From Bacillus sp. MM2020_4 (GTDB lineage Bacteria; Bacillota; Bacilli; Bacillales; Cytobacillaceae), in the NCBI RefSeq assembly GCF_011250555.1, contig NZ_JAANMZ010000037.1, positions 1-48,260 on the forward strand: a stretch of DNA of 48,260 bases, read 5' to 3'. The first letter of the stretch is position 1. The number at the start of each line of letters is the position of its first letter. The translations under genes and the position numbers were made by a program. A model generated the notes under the pieces. That model was not told the origin of the DNA and did not search any database. It saw only the letters and a list, made by a program, of their open reading frames with translations. Of the stretch, positions 36,476 through 43,248 are shown piece by piece.

Positions 36476-37318
36476 TTAAAAGTCAAAATTGTCTGGGTCA
36501 GGCCCTACGCGATGATTTTGATTCATCCTATCTATTTGTTCCATATCCTCTCTTGATAGTTCGAAATCAAATATGCTTGCGTTTTCGACGATTCGCTGCT
36601 CTTTTGTCGATTTTGGAATGGTCATGACACCGTTCTGTAAATCCCATCGCAATATAACCTGTGCCACTGACTTGTTATATTTTTTCGCCATTTCTTGTAG
36701 AGCGGGATGATCCAATAATTGACCTTGCATTAATGGTGACCATGCCTCCATTTGGATCCCATGTTCTTGGCAAAAGGTCTGTAATTCCTTTTGTGTTAAT
36801 CGTGGATGGTATTCTACTTGATTAATCATTGGCTTTATTTCCGCATCTCTCATTAAATCCTCTAAATGGTGCACTTGGAAGTTGCTTACCCCAATTGCTT
36901 TCACTCTGCCTTCCTTATAAAGAGCCTCTAATGCCCGCCATGCTTCTTTATATTTCCCGGCCACAGGCCAATGAATGAGATATAAATCTAAATAATCAAG
37001 ACCAAGTTTTTTCAGACTAGTTTCATAGGCAGTAAGGGTCGATTCATAGCCTAAGTCAGCATTCCAAACTTTTGATGTGACAAAAAGTTCTTCTCTCGTG
37101 ATACCGGATTCCTTGACCCCTTCACGAATTGCCTGTCCTACGCTCTCCTCATTTCCATAAATGGCGGCCGTATCAATACTGCGATAGCCGTGTTTAATGG
37201 CAAATTTCACCGCGTTAACAAGTTCGGGTCCTTCCTCTACTTTAAATACCCCAATACCAAACCAAGGCATTTTTACACCATTATTTAATGTTGTTGTATC
37301 TTGCAAATTTTTCATCAT
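36476..37318 (-). CDS. ytbE: Aldo/keto reductase, YtbE-like
   Basis: The 280-residue NADPH-dependent cytosolic reductase is of the AKR (beta/alpha)8 superfamily. It has DTAAIYGNEESVGQAIREG (catalytic Asp and Tyr), FVTSKVWNADLGYE (catalytic Lys region), LDLYLIHWP (catalytic His), IGVSNFQVHHLEDL, NQVEYHPRL and the cofactor segment IPKSTKEQRIVENASIFDFELS. It reduces aldehydes and ketones; the physiological substrate is unknown. ATG 37318 follows GGAGG (11-nt spacing). It lies downstream of the ytbD-like transporter, as in B. subtilis ytcD-ytbD-ytbE, and is probably co-transcribed with it. Confidence 0.88.
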   Translation of the reverse strand: MMKNLQDTTTLNNGVKMPWFGIGVFKVEEGPELVNAVKFAIKHGYRSIDTAAIYGNEESVGQAIREGVKESGITREELFVTSKVWNADLGYESTLTAYETSLKKLGLDYLDLYLIHWPVAGKYKEAWRALEALYKEGRVKAIGVSNFQVHHLEDLMRDAEIKPMINQVEYHPRLTQKELQTFCQEHGIQMEAWSPLMQGQLLDHPALQEMAKKYNKSVAQVILRWDLQNGVMTIPKSTKEQRIVENASIFDFELSREDMEQIDRMNQNHRVGPDPDNFDF

Positions 37319-37363
37319 CGTAAAGTAAACCTCCAATTATTTTTGAAAAAACATGAGCTTGTA

Positions 37364-38581
37364 TTAGGCAATAACACTTTTTACGTTAGCGTCGCTAGCT
37401 TTACGGTCCTTTTTTTCAAGACTCCAGCTCCACCCCGTTAGGATTACCGCCCCCAGAACCATTAATGCACCGATCCAAGAGGTATGAATAAGTCCAATAG
37501 AATCAGTAATCATACCGCCCAGGTAGGATCCAATCGCAATTCCGGCATTGAAGGCGGCAATATTAAGAGCGGAAGCAACATCAACGGCACGCGGCACGAA
37601 CCGCTCTGCCAACATGACGACATACACCTGCAGTCCCGGAACATTCATAAAGGCCAACAGCCCCATGAAGAATATCGTCGTTAATCCCGCGATCTTAAAT
37701 GGTGCAGTAAACGTCAAGATAAATAGGACAACGGCTTGGACGATGAACATATAAAACAAGGCCCTAATAGGATTTTTATTAGCCAACTTCCCGCCTGCCA
37801 TGTTTCCAATGGCGATCGCAATGCCGTAGCCAAGAAGGATTAAGGCAACGGTTCCTTCTTTAAAACCCGTTATATCCTGCAGGATTGGTGATAAATAGGT
37901 GAAAACCACAAAAGTTCCCCCATATCCTAACGCAGTAATAATAAATAAAAGCGATAACCGGCCATTTGTTACTACTTTGAATTGATCACGAAAGGTGGAC
38001 TGAGTCCCTTTTTGCAAATCAGCTGGAACAAGGATGCTGTTTGCAATAAGAGCGATCACTCCGACAGCAATAATGATGATAAAGGCCATTCTCCAGCCGT
38101 ATTGCTGGCCAATGAAGGTGCCAAAGGGTACTCCCGTGACGGTTGCAACCGTCAGACCTGAAAACATAATGGATATTGCACTGGCCCGACGATTTTCCGG
38201 AACTAAATCGGCTGCGATCGTTGAACCAATAGACATAAAGACGCCATGTGAAAAAGCAGAAATCACACGTGCAGTTAGTAAAATACCAATGCTCGTCGCA
38301 CTGGCAGCAAGGCCATTTCCGATTATAAAAATAACCATAATCCAGAGTAATAAAGATTTTCGCGACATGCGCGATGTTACAGATGTTAAAATGGGTGCCC
38401 CAAATGTTACCCCCAAAGCATATAGGGAAACAGTCAAACCGGCTGTTGTAACAGATATTTGTAAATCCTCTGCAATAAGCGGTAATAAACCAACACTGAT
38501 AAATTCAGTTGTTCCAATAGCGAACGCACTCATAGCCAATGCCAGCAGCGCGAATGTACTCCTACGTTTATCTATAGACAT
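37364..38581 (-). CDS. ytbD: MFS (DHA1) efflux transporter, YtbD-like
   Basis: The 405-residue membrane protein has 12 segments and DHA1-type motifs: FAIGTTEFISVGLLPLIAEDL in TM1, the TM2-3 loop GAPILTSVTSRMSRKSLLLW, ARVISAFSHGVFMSIGSTIAADLVPENRRASAISIMFSGLTVATVTGVPFGTFIGQQYGWRMAF and GYGIAIAIGNMAGGKLANK. AGGAGGGG precedes ATG 38581, so the upstream frame extension to 38668 is not used. It probably exports a drug-like or metabolite substrate. It is divergent from ytcD, whose product most likely represses it. Confidence 0.88.
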   Translation of the reverse strand: MSIDKRRSTFALLALAMSAFAIGTTEFISVGLLPLIAEDLQISVTTAGLTVSLYALGVTFGAPILTSVTSRMSRKSLLLWIMVIFIIGNGLAASATSIGILLTARVISAFSHGVFMSIGSTIAADLVPENRRASAISIMFSGLTVATVTGVPFGTFIGQQYGWRMAFIIIIAVGVIALIANSILVPADLQKGTQSTFRDQFKVVTNGRLSLLFIITALGYGGTFVVFTYLSPILQDITGFKEGTVALILLGYGIAIAIGNMAGGKLANKNPIRALFYMFIVQAVVLFILTFTAPFKIAGLTTIFFMGLLAFMNVPGLQVYVVMLAERFVPRAVDVASALNIAAFNAGIAIGSYLGGMITDSIGLIHTSWIGALMVLGAVILTGWSWSLEKKDRKASDANVKSVIA

Positions 38582-38714
38582 TTGTAATCCCCTCCTAAAA
38601 TTGTGCCCTTGTATAGATAGGCTTGCTGAAAGCAAACTAGTTAAATAAATGAATACGAGATATTTCAACCGGCAAATGTTATTATGGGATATATGGAGAT
38701 AAAAGAGAAGTACG

Positions 38715-38769
38715 CACTTTAAAGTGATATAGGTACCTTTGAGTTAGATAGGTACCTTTTGGTGCCTAT
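38715..38769. promoter_or_regulatory. Operator array between ytbD and ytcD
   Basis: ATAGGTACC occurs at 38729-38737 and 38748-38756 (19-bp period) and in near-complementary form GGTGCCTAT at 38761-38769. The last two make an ATAGGTACC-TTTT-GGTGCCTAT dyad with one mismatch. A perfect 12-bp palindrome CACTTTAAAGTG lies at 38715-38726. Likely binding sites of the HxlR-type regulator. Confidence 0.7.
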
Positions 38770-38788
38770 TAAGTAGGAGGGATTTAGT

Positions 38789-39160
38789 ATGAAGAAAAAG
38801 AAATACAATATATCGGTGGAAGCCACACTCGAGGTAATCGGGGGAAAGTGGAAATGCGTCATTCTATGTCACCTAACACACGGCAAAAAGCGGACAAGTG
38901 AATTGAAACGCTTGATGCCGGACATCACCCAAAAGATGTTGACCCAGCAATTACGGGAATTAGAGGAGGATGGCGTAATCAACAGAATTGTATACAATCA
39001 AGTCCCGCCAAAGGTAGAATATGAGTTAAGCGAATATGGGTGGAGTCTGGACAGTATTTTAAGTTCCCTATGTGCTTGGGGAGAAAAGCATATTACCAAA
39101 GTATACGGAGATAAATTTTCCGTCCTAGAAGAAAATGTTTTAAACGATAAGTTAAAATAG
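38789..39160 (+). CDS. ytcD: HxlR-family transcriptional regulator, YtcD-like
   Basis: The 123-residue winged-helix regulator has the HxlR core: SVEATLEVIGGKWKCVILCHLTHGKKRTSELKRLMPDITQKMLTQQLRELEEDGVINRIVYNQVPPKVEYELSEYGWSL. The family usually acts as a dimeric sensor of reactive aldehydes or drugs. The only Cys residues visible are in the domain core (KCVILCHL) and at SSLCAWGE. AGGAGGG precedes ATG 38789. It is divergent from the ytbD transporter; the repeated ATAGGTACC motif just upstream is its probable operator and implies autoregulation. Confidence 0.9.
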   Translation: MKKKKYNISVEATLEVIGGKWKCVILCHLTHGKKRTSELKRLMPDITQKMLTQQLRELEEDGVINRIVYNQVPPKVEYELSEYGWSLDSILSSLCAWGEKHITKVYGDKFSVLEENVLNDKLK

Positions 39161-39163
39161 CCA

Positions 39164-39192
39164 TTGATTTCCAAATTTTGTGATGATATGAT
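39164..39192 (+). promoter_or_regulatory. SigA promoter of the hflX leader
   Basis: TTGATT (39164-39169), 17-nt spacer, TATGAT (39187-39192), starting 3 nt after the ytcD stop. Confidence 0.75.
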
Positions 39193-39225
39193 AAATGTAA
39201 TTACAAAGAAATGGAGGTTTTCCTC

Positions 39226-39267
39226 GTGTATTTTTGCAGATTGCGATTCCAAAATTTGAACCGTTAA
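39226..39267 (+). CDS. Short upstream ORF (13 codons) in the hflX leader, probable leader peptide
   Basis: GTG 39226 has GGAGG at 39213-39217 (8-nt spacing) and encodes MYFCRLRFQNLNR before TAA. It lies about 27 nt after the predicted transcription start and 88 nt before a terminator hairpin, the arrangement of ribosome-mediated attenuators of antibiotic-resistance genes. It is unlikely to have a function as a free peptide. Confidence 0.6.
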   Translation: MYFCRLRFQNLNR

Positions 39268-39354
39268 TTAAATACGTTCAAAGTCTCTGCCGCCTGTGCA
39301 GAGTAAATGGGATTGGTCTGCCTTTTTAAGGAAACCTTTATTTTACGGTATGTG

Positions 39355-39386
39355 AAAAAGAGGAGCCCTCTACGACCCTCTTTTTT
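39355..39386 (+). terminator. First leader terminator upstream of hflX
   Basis: Perfect 9-bp stem AAAAAGAGG (39355-39363) / CCTCTTTTT (39377-39385) ending in a T run. CCTTTTT at 39321-39327 could pair with the left arm as an antiterminator, and CTCTGC (39285-39290) / GCAGAG (39298-39303) forms a further hairpin. Confidence 0.8.
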
Positions 39387-39532
39387 GCTGTCTTTAAAAA
39401 TATATTTGGAATATGAGAATGTCCTTCTTTATAAGTGAGTCATTTTCATTATTCGAAGACCAACAATCTAACCAGATTATTTTTTGTTCCCTTTTAGGGT
39501 ACTTTTCGTGATGCATTCATCCATTTACTTTG

Positions 39533-39567
39533 CACAGACAGATCGTCTGTGTTTTTTGTTGTTTTTA
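39533..39567 (+). terminator. Second leader terminator immediately before hflX
   Basis: Perfect 7-bp stem CACAGAC (39533-39539) / GTCTGTG (39545-39551), then TTTTTT and more T. It ends just 5 nt before the AGGAGG of hflX. An ORF of 32 codons (39413-39511) with a weak ribosome site lies between the two terminators. Confidence 0.78.
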
Positions 39568-39584
39568 AAAAGGAGGGATAAACC

Positions 39585-40865
39585 ATGAGAGAAAAACAAA
39601 CTGCACTTATTGTTGGTGTTAATATCAATCACCAAGCTGATTTTCCCTATTCTATGAAGGAATTGGGGAACCTGGCTGCTGCCTGTCATATGGAAGTGGT
39701 GGGGGAAATGACGCAAAATTTAAATCGCATCAATAAATCACATTATATGGGTACAGGAAAAATCGAGGAGGCGAAACGGCTTCTTGAAGTGACAGATGCG
39801 GATGTAGTTTTATTTAATGATGAGCTATCGGCCTCGCAAATTCGCAATCTTGAAGAAGAGCTTGATAGAAAAGTGATTGATCGCACGATGTTGATATTGA
39901 ATATATTTGCCGAACGGGCGAAGACGAGAGAATCGCAGCTACAAGTAGAAGTGGCACGTCTAAAATATATGCTCCCAAGAATCATTGGCTCGCGGGAGTC
40001 GTTAGGGCGTCAAGGCGGGGGAGTAGGTTTGAAAAATAGAGGTGCCGGTGAAACCAAGTTAGAGCTCGATCGAAGAAAAGTTGAGGCTAAGATTGCTGAA
40101 TTAAATAAAGAATTAGAACTACTTGTCTTACAGCGGGGAACCCGGCGCAGTAAACGGAAAAAAAGCGGTGTTCCGTTAGTTTCTTTAGTAGGCTACACAA
40201 ATGCCGGCAAATCTACCATTATGAATGCGATGCTGGGTAAATCCCATCAATCACAAACGAAACAAGTGTTTGAGAAAGATATGTTATTTGCAACATTAGA
40301 CACCTCTGTCAGAAAAATAAAACTAGCCAATCACCAGCCGTTTTTGCTGTCTGACACAGTCGGTTTTGTAGATAAATTGCCGCATCACCTCGTGAAGGCC
40401 TTTCGATCCACCTTAGAGGAGGTGGCAACTGCGGATTTGCTGATCCATGTAGTTGATTTTTCAAGTCCGCATGTTGAAAATCTCATAAACGTGACGAATA
40501 ATACGTTAAAAGAGATGGGAATTGATCAAATACCTACCATTCTTGCGTATAATAAGGCTGACTTAGCGGAAGGGGAATTTCCTGCCGTGAAGGGTCGAAC
40601 CGTTTATCTTTCCGCAAAACAAGGTGTAGGAATAGACGAATTAGTTGATGTCATCAATGTGGAAATCTTTAAAAGTCCGATTCGTTGTGAAATGTTAATC
40701 CCTTTTGACGATGGCCGCTTAGTTTCCTACCTAAATGAGAATGCAAATGTTTTAATGATAAGCTACGAAGGCGCCGGCACAAAGTTAACAATCGAATGTA
40801 ATCAAGATGATTTTGAAAAATACCAGCAGTACGTAATTAAAAGGGAAATTGTCACGTTCGACTGA
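39585..40865 (+). CDS. hflX: Ribosome-splitting GTPase HflX
   Basis: The 426-residue HflX-family GTPase binds 70S ribosomes and can dissociate stalled ones under stress; some Firmicute paralogues confer macrolide/lincosamide resistance. The N-terminal HflX domain contains YMGTGKIEEAKRLLE, NDELSASQIRNLEEEL, IDRTMLILNIFAERAKTRESQLQVELARL-like sequence and GGGVGLKNRGAGETKLELDRR. The G domain has G1 GYTNAGKST, G3 DTVGFVDKLPHHLV, G4 YNKAD and G5 LSAK. AAGGAGGG precedes ATG 39585. The two terminators and a short ORF in its 385-nt leader suggest transcription attenuation, as reported for antibiotic-induced hflX-type genes in Listeria. Confidence 0.93.
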   Translation: MREKQTALIVGVNINHQADFPYSMKELGNLAAACHMEVVGEMTQNLNRINKSHYMGTGKIEEAKRLLEVTDADVVLFNDELSASQIRNLEEELDRKVIDRTMLILNIFAERAKTRESQLQVEVARLKYMLPRIIGSRESLGRQGGGVGLKNRGAGETKLELDRRKVEAKIAELNKELELLVLQRGTRRSKRKKSGVPLVSLVGYTNAGKSTIMNAMLGKSHQSQTKQVFEKDMLFATLDTSVRKIKLANHQPFLLSDTVGFVDKLPHHLVKAFRSTLEEVATADLLIHVVDFSSPHVENLINVTNNTLKEMGIDQIPTILAYNKADLAEGEFPAVKGRTVYLSAKQGVGIDELVDVINVEIFKSPIRCEMLIPFDDGRLVSYLNENANVLMISYEGAGTKLTIECNQDDFEKYQQYVIKREIVTFD

Positions 40866-40875
40866 AAACTTTTGT

Positions 40876-40904
40876 TTGACGTTTTCCAAACTGTTCTTTA
40901 TGAT
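40876..40904 (+). promoter_or_regulatory. SigA promoter of queF-yhhQ
   Basis: TTGACG (40876-40881), 17-nt spacer, TATGAT (40899-40904). Confidence 0.85.
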
Positions 40905-40936
40905 AGGAATGAATAGAATACCCGTACTTGAACGGG

Positions 40937-40975
40937 AGAGGTTATAGCTGAAACCCTCTATAAAAAACTATGGAT
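40937..40975 (+). ncRNA. preQ1-I riboswitch aptamer
   Basis: AGAGGTTATAGCTGAAACCCTCT is followed by the A-rich tail TATAAAAAACTATGG. P1 is AGAGG / CCTCT; the pseudoknot P2 is ATAG (40944-40947) with CTAT (40968-40971). This matches the class I preQ1 consensus closely and lies between a promoter and queF. Confidence 0.93.
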
Positions 40976-40987
40976 ACATGCTACTAC

Positions 40988-41017
40988 GCCATGTCCATTA
41001 TCGGATATGGCTTTTTT
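40988..41017 (+). terminator. Terminator of the preQ1 riboswitch expression platform
   Basis: Stem GCCATGTCC (40988-40996) / GGATATGGC (41003-41011) with one G-T pair, then six T. ATGGATACATG just upstream can pair with CATGTCCAT, giving an antiterminator that shares bases with the aptamer tail; preQ1 binding should thus favour termination. Confidence 0.88.
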
Positions 41018-41104
41018 GTTTTTATTCCGAAGGTTTTCATAGAATATTTAGTTGAAACTCTCTTGAAAAAGTGTGGGGGACACATTTTTACTGGGGGTTT
41101 TTTT

Positions 41105-41605
41105 ATGTCTGGCCGCAAGCCTGAAGAAGGATTAAAGGATTTAACATTATTAGGAAATCAAGGGACTACCTATTCATTTGAGTATGCACCTGAAGTACTG
41201 GAAGCAGTTGATAATCTGCACCCTGAGCGTGATTATTTCGTGAAATTTAATTGCCCGGAGTTTACAAGTCTTTGCCCGCTGACTCGTCAGCCGGATTTTG
41301 CCACGATGTATATTTCCTATGTTCCCGATCAAAAGATTGTCGAGAGCAAGTCTTTGAAACTATATCTTTTCAGTTTTCGTAATCATGGCGATTTCCACGA
41401 GGATTGTGTCAATATCATCATGAACGATTTAATCAAATTACTTGACCCTCGCTATATTGAGGTGTGGGGGAAATTCACTCCAAGGGGCGGAATCTCCATT
41501 GACCCATGGTGCAACTACGGAAAGCCAGGCACCAAGTATGAGGAAATGGCTAATTTCCGTTTAATGAACCATGATCTTTATCCTGAAAAGGTCGATAATC
41601 GGTAA
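41105..41605 (+). CDS. queF: NADPH-dependent 7-cyano-7-deazaguanine reductase QueF
   Basis: Reduces preQ0 to preQ1 in queuosine biosynthesis. The 166-residue unimodular (Bacillus-type) enzyme has the QueF motif ESKSLKLY at 80-87, catalytic Cys57 in [13 protein letters not shown] with Asp64, and the substrate/NADPH region [13 protein letters not shown]; a characteristic late segment is [20 protein letters not shown]. The frame is open from 40970, but that start lies inside the riboswitch. ATG 41105 behind a GGGGG run gives the standard length. It is controlled by the preQ1 riboswitch and followed 16 nt later by the precursor transporter. Confidence 0.95.
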   Translation: MSGRKPEEGLKDLTLLGNQGTTYSFEYAPEVLEAVDNLHPERDYFVKFNCPEFTSLCPLTRQPDFATMYISYVPDQKIVESKSLKLYLFSFRNHGDFHEDCVNIIMNDLIKLLDPRYIEVWGKFTPRGGISIDPWCNYGKPGTKYEEMANFRLMNHDLYPEKVDNR

Positions 41606-41621
41606 AGGAAGGGTTGAAGAA

Positions 41622-42263
41622 ATGATTTTTTATTTAAATGGAATTTTTGTAGGTCTGTTAATTTTGGCAAATATCGTTGCTGTTAAGCTTTTTAGCATTG
41701 GGGATTTTGCGATGCTGCCAGCGGCTGTTATTGTTTATATCTTTACGTATCCACTTATTGATGTGATTGTCGAGGTTTATGGAAAAAAAGAAGGACGGAG
41801 AGCTGTCCAGGCAGGGTTGATTACGCAGATCCTTGCCCTAATCTTCATTACGATTACGATTCATTTGCCGGCCGCACCAGTATTTCAGGATCAAAAATCA
41901 TTCGAAACGATCTTAAATGGAAGTTTTCGCGTGATCATTGCTAGCTTAATTTCCTATGCGGTTAGCCAGAATCTGGATGTATTTGTGTTCAATAAATTAA
42001 AAGGTATGCATGGACAAAAAAAGCTATGGTTACGCAACAATGCCTCCACAATGCTGAGCCAGTTGATCGATACAACCATCTTTATTACCATCGCCTTCTA
42101 TGGAACAATGCCAATCGCTATCCTCGGAAGTCTGATTCTAACCCAATATATTTTTAAATTTGGAGCAGCCATCCTAACCACACCACTAGTCTATGGACTA
42201 GTCCATATGATAAGAAAACAAGAAACAAAAGAATCAGCAGCCCCATTACCAAAACAAGCATAA
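41622..42263 (+). CDS. yhhQ: Queuosine precursor transporter, YhhQ/VUT family
   Basis: The 213-residue membrane protein has about six segments. PF02592 features are ILANIVAVKLFSIGDFAMLPAAVIVYIFTYPLIDVIVEVYGKKEGRRAVQAG, YAVSQNLDVFVFNKLKG and LRNNASTMLSQLIDTTIFITIAF. The family imports preQ0/preQ1 or related deazaguanines. ATG 41622 is chosen for AAGGAAGGG; the in-frame extension overlapping queF is unlikely. Placement right after queF under one preQ1 riboswitch links salvage and synthesis of the same precursor. Confidence 0.92.
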   Translation: MIFYLNGIFVGLLILANIVAVKLFSIGDFAMLPAAVIVYIFTYPLIDVIVEVYGKKEGRRAVQAGLITQILALIFITITIHLPAAPVFQDQKSFETILNGSFRVIIASLISYAVSQNLDVFVFNKLKGMHGQKKLWLRNNASTMLSQLIDTTIFITIAFYGTMPIAILGSLILTQYIFKFGAAILTTPLVYGLVHMIRKQETKESAAPLPKQA

Positions 42264-42293
42264 GCAGGTTAGCAAGTGGGGTATATTGATAAT

Positions 42294-42354
42294 GGTGACA
42301 GGCACCAATTAGTAGTTTTGCAAGGTGGCAGAGGTGCAATTGGTGACAGGCACC
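42294..42354. repeat. Two dispersed repeat copies 48 bp apart
   Basis: GGTGACAGGCACC at 42294-42306 and again at 42342-42354, each followed by CA. The flanks are short similar AT-rich stretches. Neither is followed by a T tract. Confidence 0.8.
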
Positions 42355-42379
42355 ATTTGTGCTATATGCAACGTATTGA

Positions 42380-42408
42380 AGTGGTCGTTTTTAGCGGCTG
42401 CTTTTTTT
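42380..42408 (+). terminator. Terminator of queF-yhhQ
   Basis: Stem AGTGGTCG (42380-42387) / CGGCTGCT (42395-42402) with several G-T pairs, then seven T. Confidence 0.65.
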
Positions 42409-42437
42409 GCTTCTATTCATTTTTGGGGTCACATAAT

Positions 42438-43148
42438 TCAGTTATCGCCAGCTAGTTTCTGAAGTTCATTTACGGTTACGAACCTGTAGCCCTCATCGGT
42501 AAGTGCCTTCAAAACTCCTTCAATGGTTTTCAGTTCTTCTCCTGTTTTGTCATACATTGGATGGATCAGAATAATTGAACCAGGCTTTACTTGATTGCGC
42601 ACATATTTGACTTTGTCAGTGGCAGAAGTGTAAAAGGTATCGGGTTCCAAATTCCATGTGATGGTGTCTCGATTATGCTTATTAAGGTAAAAAGGGAGAC
42701 CAACCAGTTTTTTTCCGTTTGGCGGACGTACATCAATTTCACCCGTATAACCGGCCTCGCGAATCAATTGATCTGTTTTTTCAATTTCGTCTTTAAAATA
42801 AGAAGGCGTATTGAAAATCATCCGCTTGTGTGAATAGGTGTGATTACCTACTTGATGACCCGCATCGACAATTTTCTGGGCTTCCTTAGGATTGTCCTTC
42901 ATCTCATTCCCAATCAGAAAAAAGGTCGCTTTTGCGTGGTATTGTTCCAAGAGTGGCAGAATTGGATCGACATTCTTAGTAGGTCCATCGTCAAATGTTA
43001 ACGCAACAACCTTTTGCTCCGTCTCCACTTGAGCGGTAAGACCGCCGAATAACTGGAATGTTCTTGAATTCATTAATTTATAGGTGCCGAGCAACAGTAG
43101 AAAAACTACGATAATACCAATTCCAATGAATGCTAATTTCTTTTTCAT
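42438..43148 (-). CDS. Membrane-anchored polysaccharide deacetylase (NodB domain)
   Basis: The 236-residue product has an N-terminal transmembrane anchor (about 5-23) and an extracellular NodB domain. Motif 1 TFDDGPT carries the catalytic base and metal Asp; motif 2 is HTYSHKRM (metal His pair); motif 3 is RPPNGKKL (RPPYG in most members, so Tyr is replaced by Asn); motif 5 is LIHPMYD with the catalytic-type His. It probably removes N-acetyl groups from peptidoglycan or another envelope glycan; substrate specificity cannot be read. A GGGGAGAAGG site precedes ATG 43148. It lies next to bceAB but is separated from it by a terminator. Confidence 0.9.
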   Translation of the reverse strand: MKKKLAFIGIGIIVVFLLLLGTYKLMNSRTFQLFGGLTAQVETEQKVVALTFDDGPTKNVDPILPLLEQYHAKATFFLIGNEMKDNPKEAQKIVDAGHQVGNHTYSHKRMIFNTPSYFKDEIEKTDQLIREAGYTGEIDVRPPNGKKLVGLPFYLNKHNRDTITWNLEPDTFYTSATDKVKYVRNQVKPGSIILIHPMYDKTGEELKTIEGVLKALTDEGYRFVTVNELQKLAGDN

Positions 43149-43185
43149 GTATACACCTTCTCCCCTTTCTCATTAGCATTATAAC

Positions 43186-43243
43186 AAAAAAAAGAAACAG
43201 GCACCCAACCCCGTTAAAACTAAATAAGGGTCAAATACCTGTT
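43186..43243 (-). terminator. Terminator of the bce operon
   Basis: Read on the minus strand: AACAGG...GACCC pairs with GGGT...CCTGTT, followed by TTTC and eight T. Confidence 0.75.
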
Positions 43244-43248
43244 CTTCA

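Noticed and set aside
38034..38648. 204-codon plus-strand ORF
   Set aside because: Antisense to the clear MFS transporter; its residue pattern is that of a mirrored membrane protein and it has no ribosome site.
40970..41104. N-terminal extension of the queF frame
   Set aside because: It would start inside the preQ1 aptamer and run through the riboswitch terminator; ATG 41105 gives the family length.
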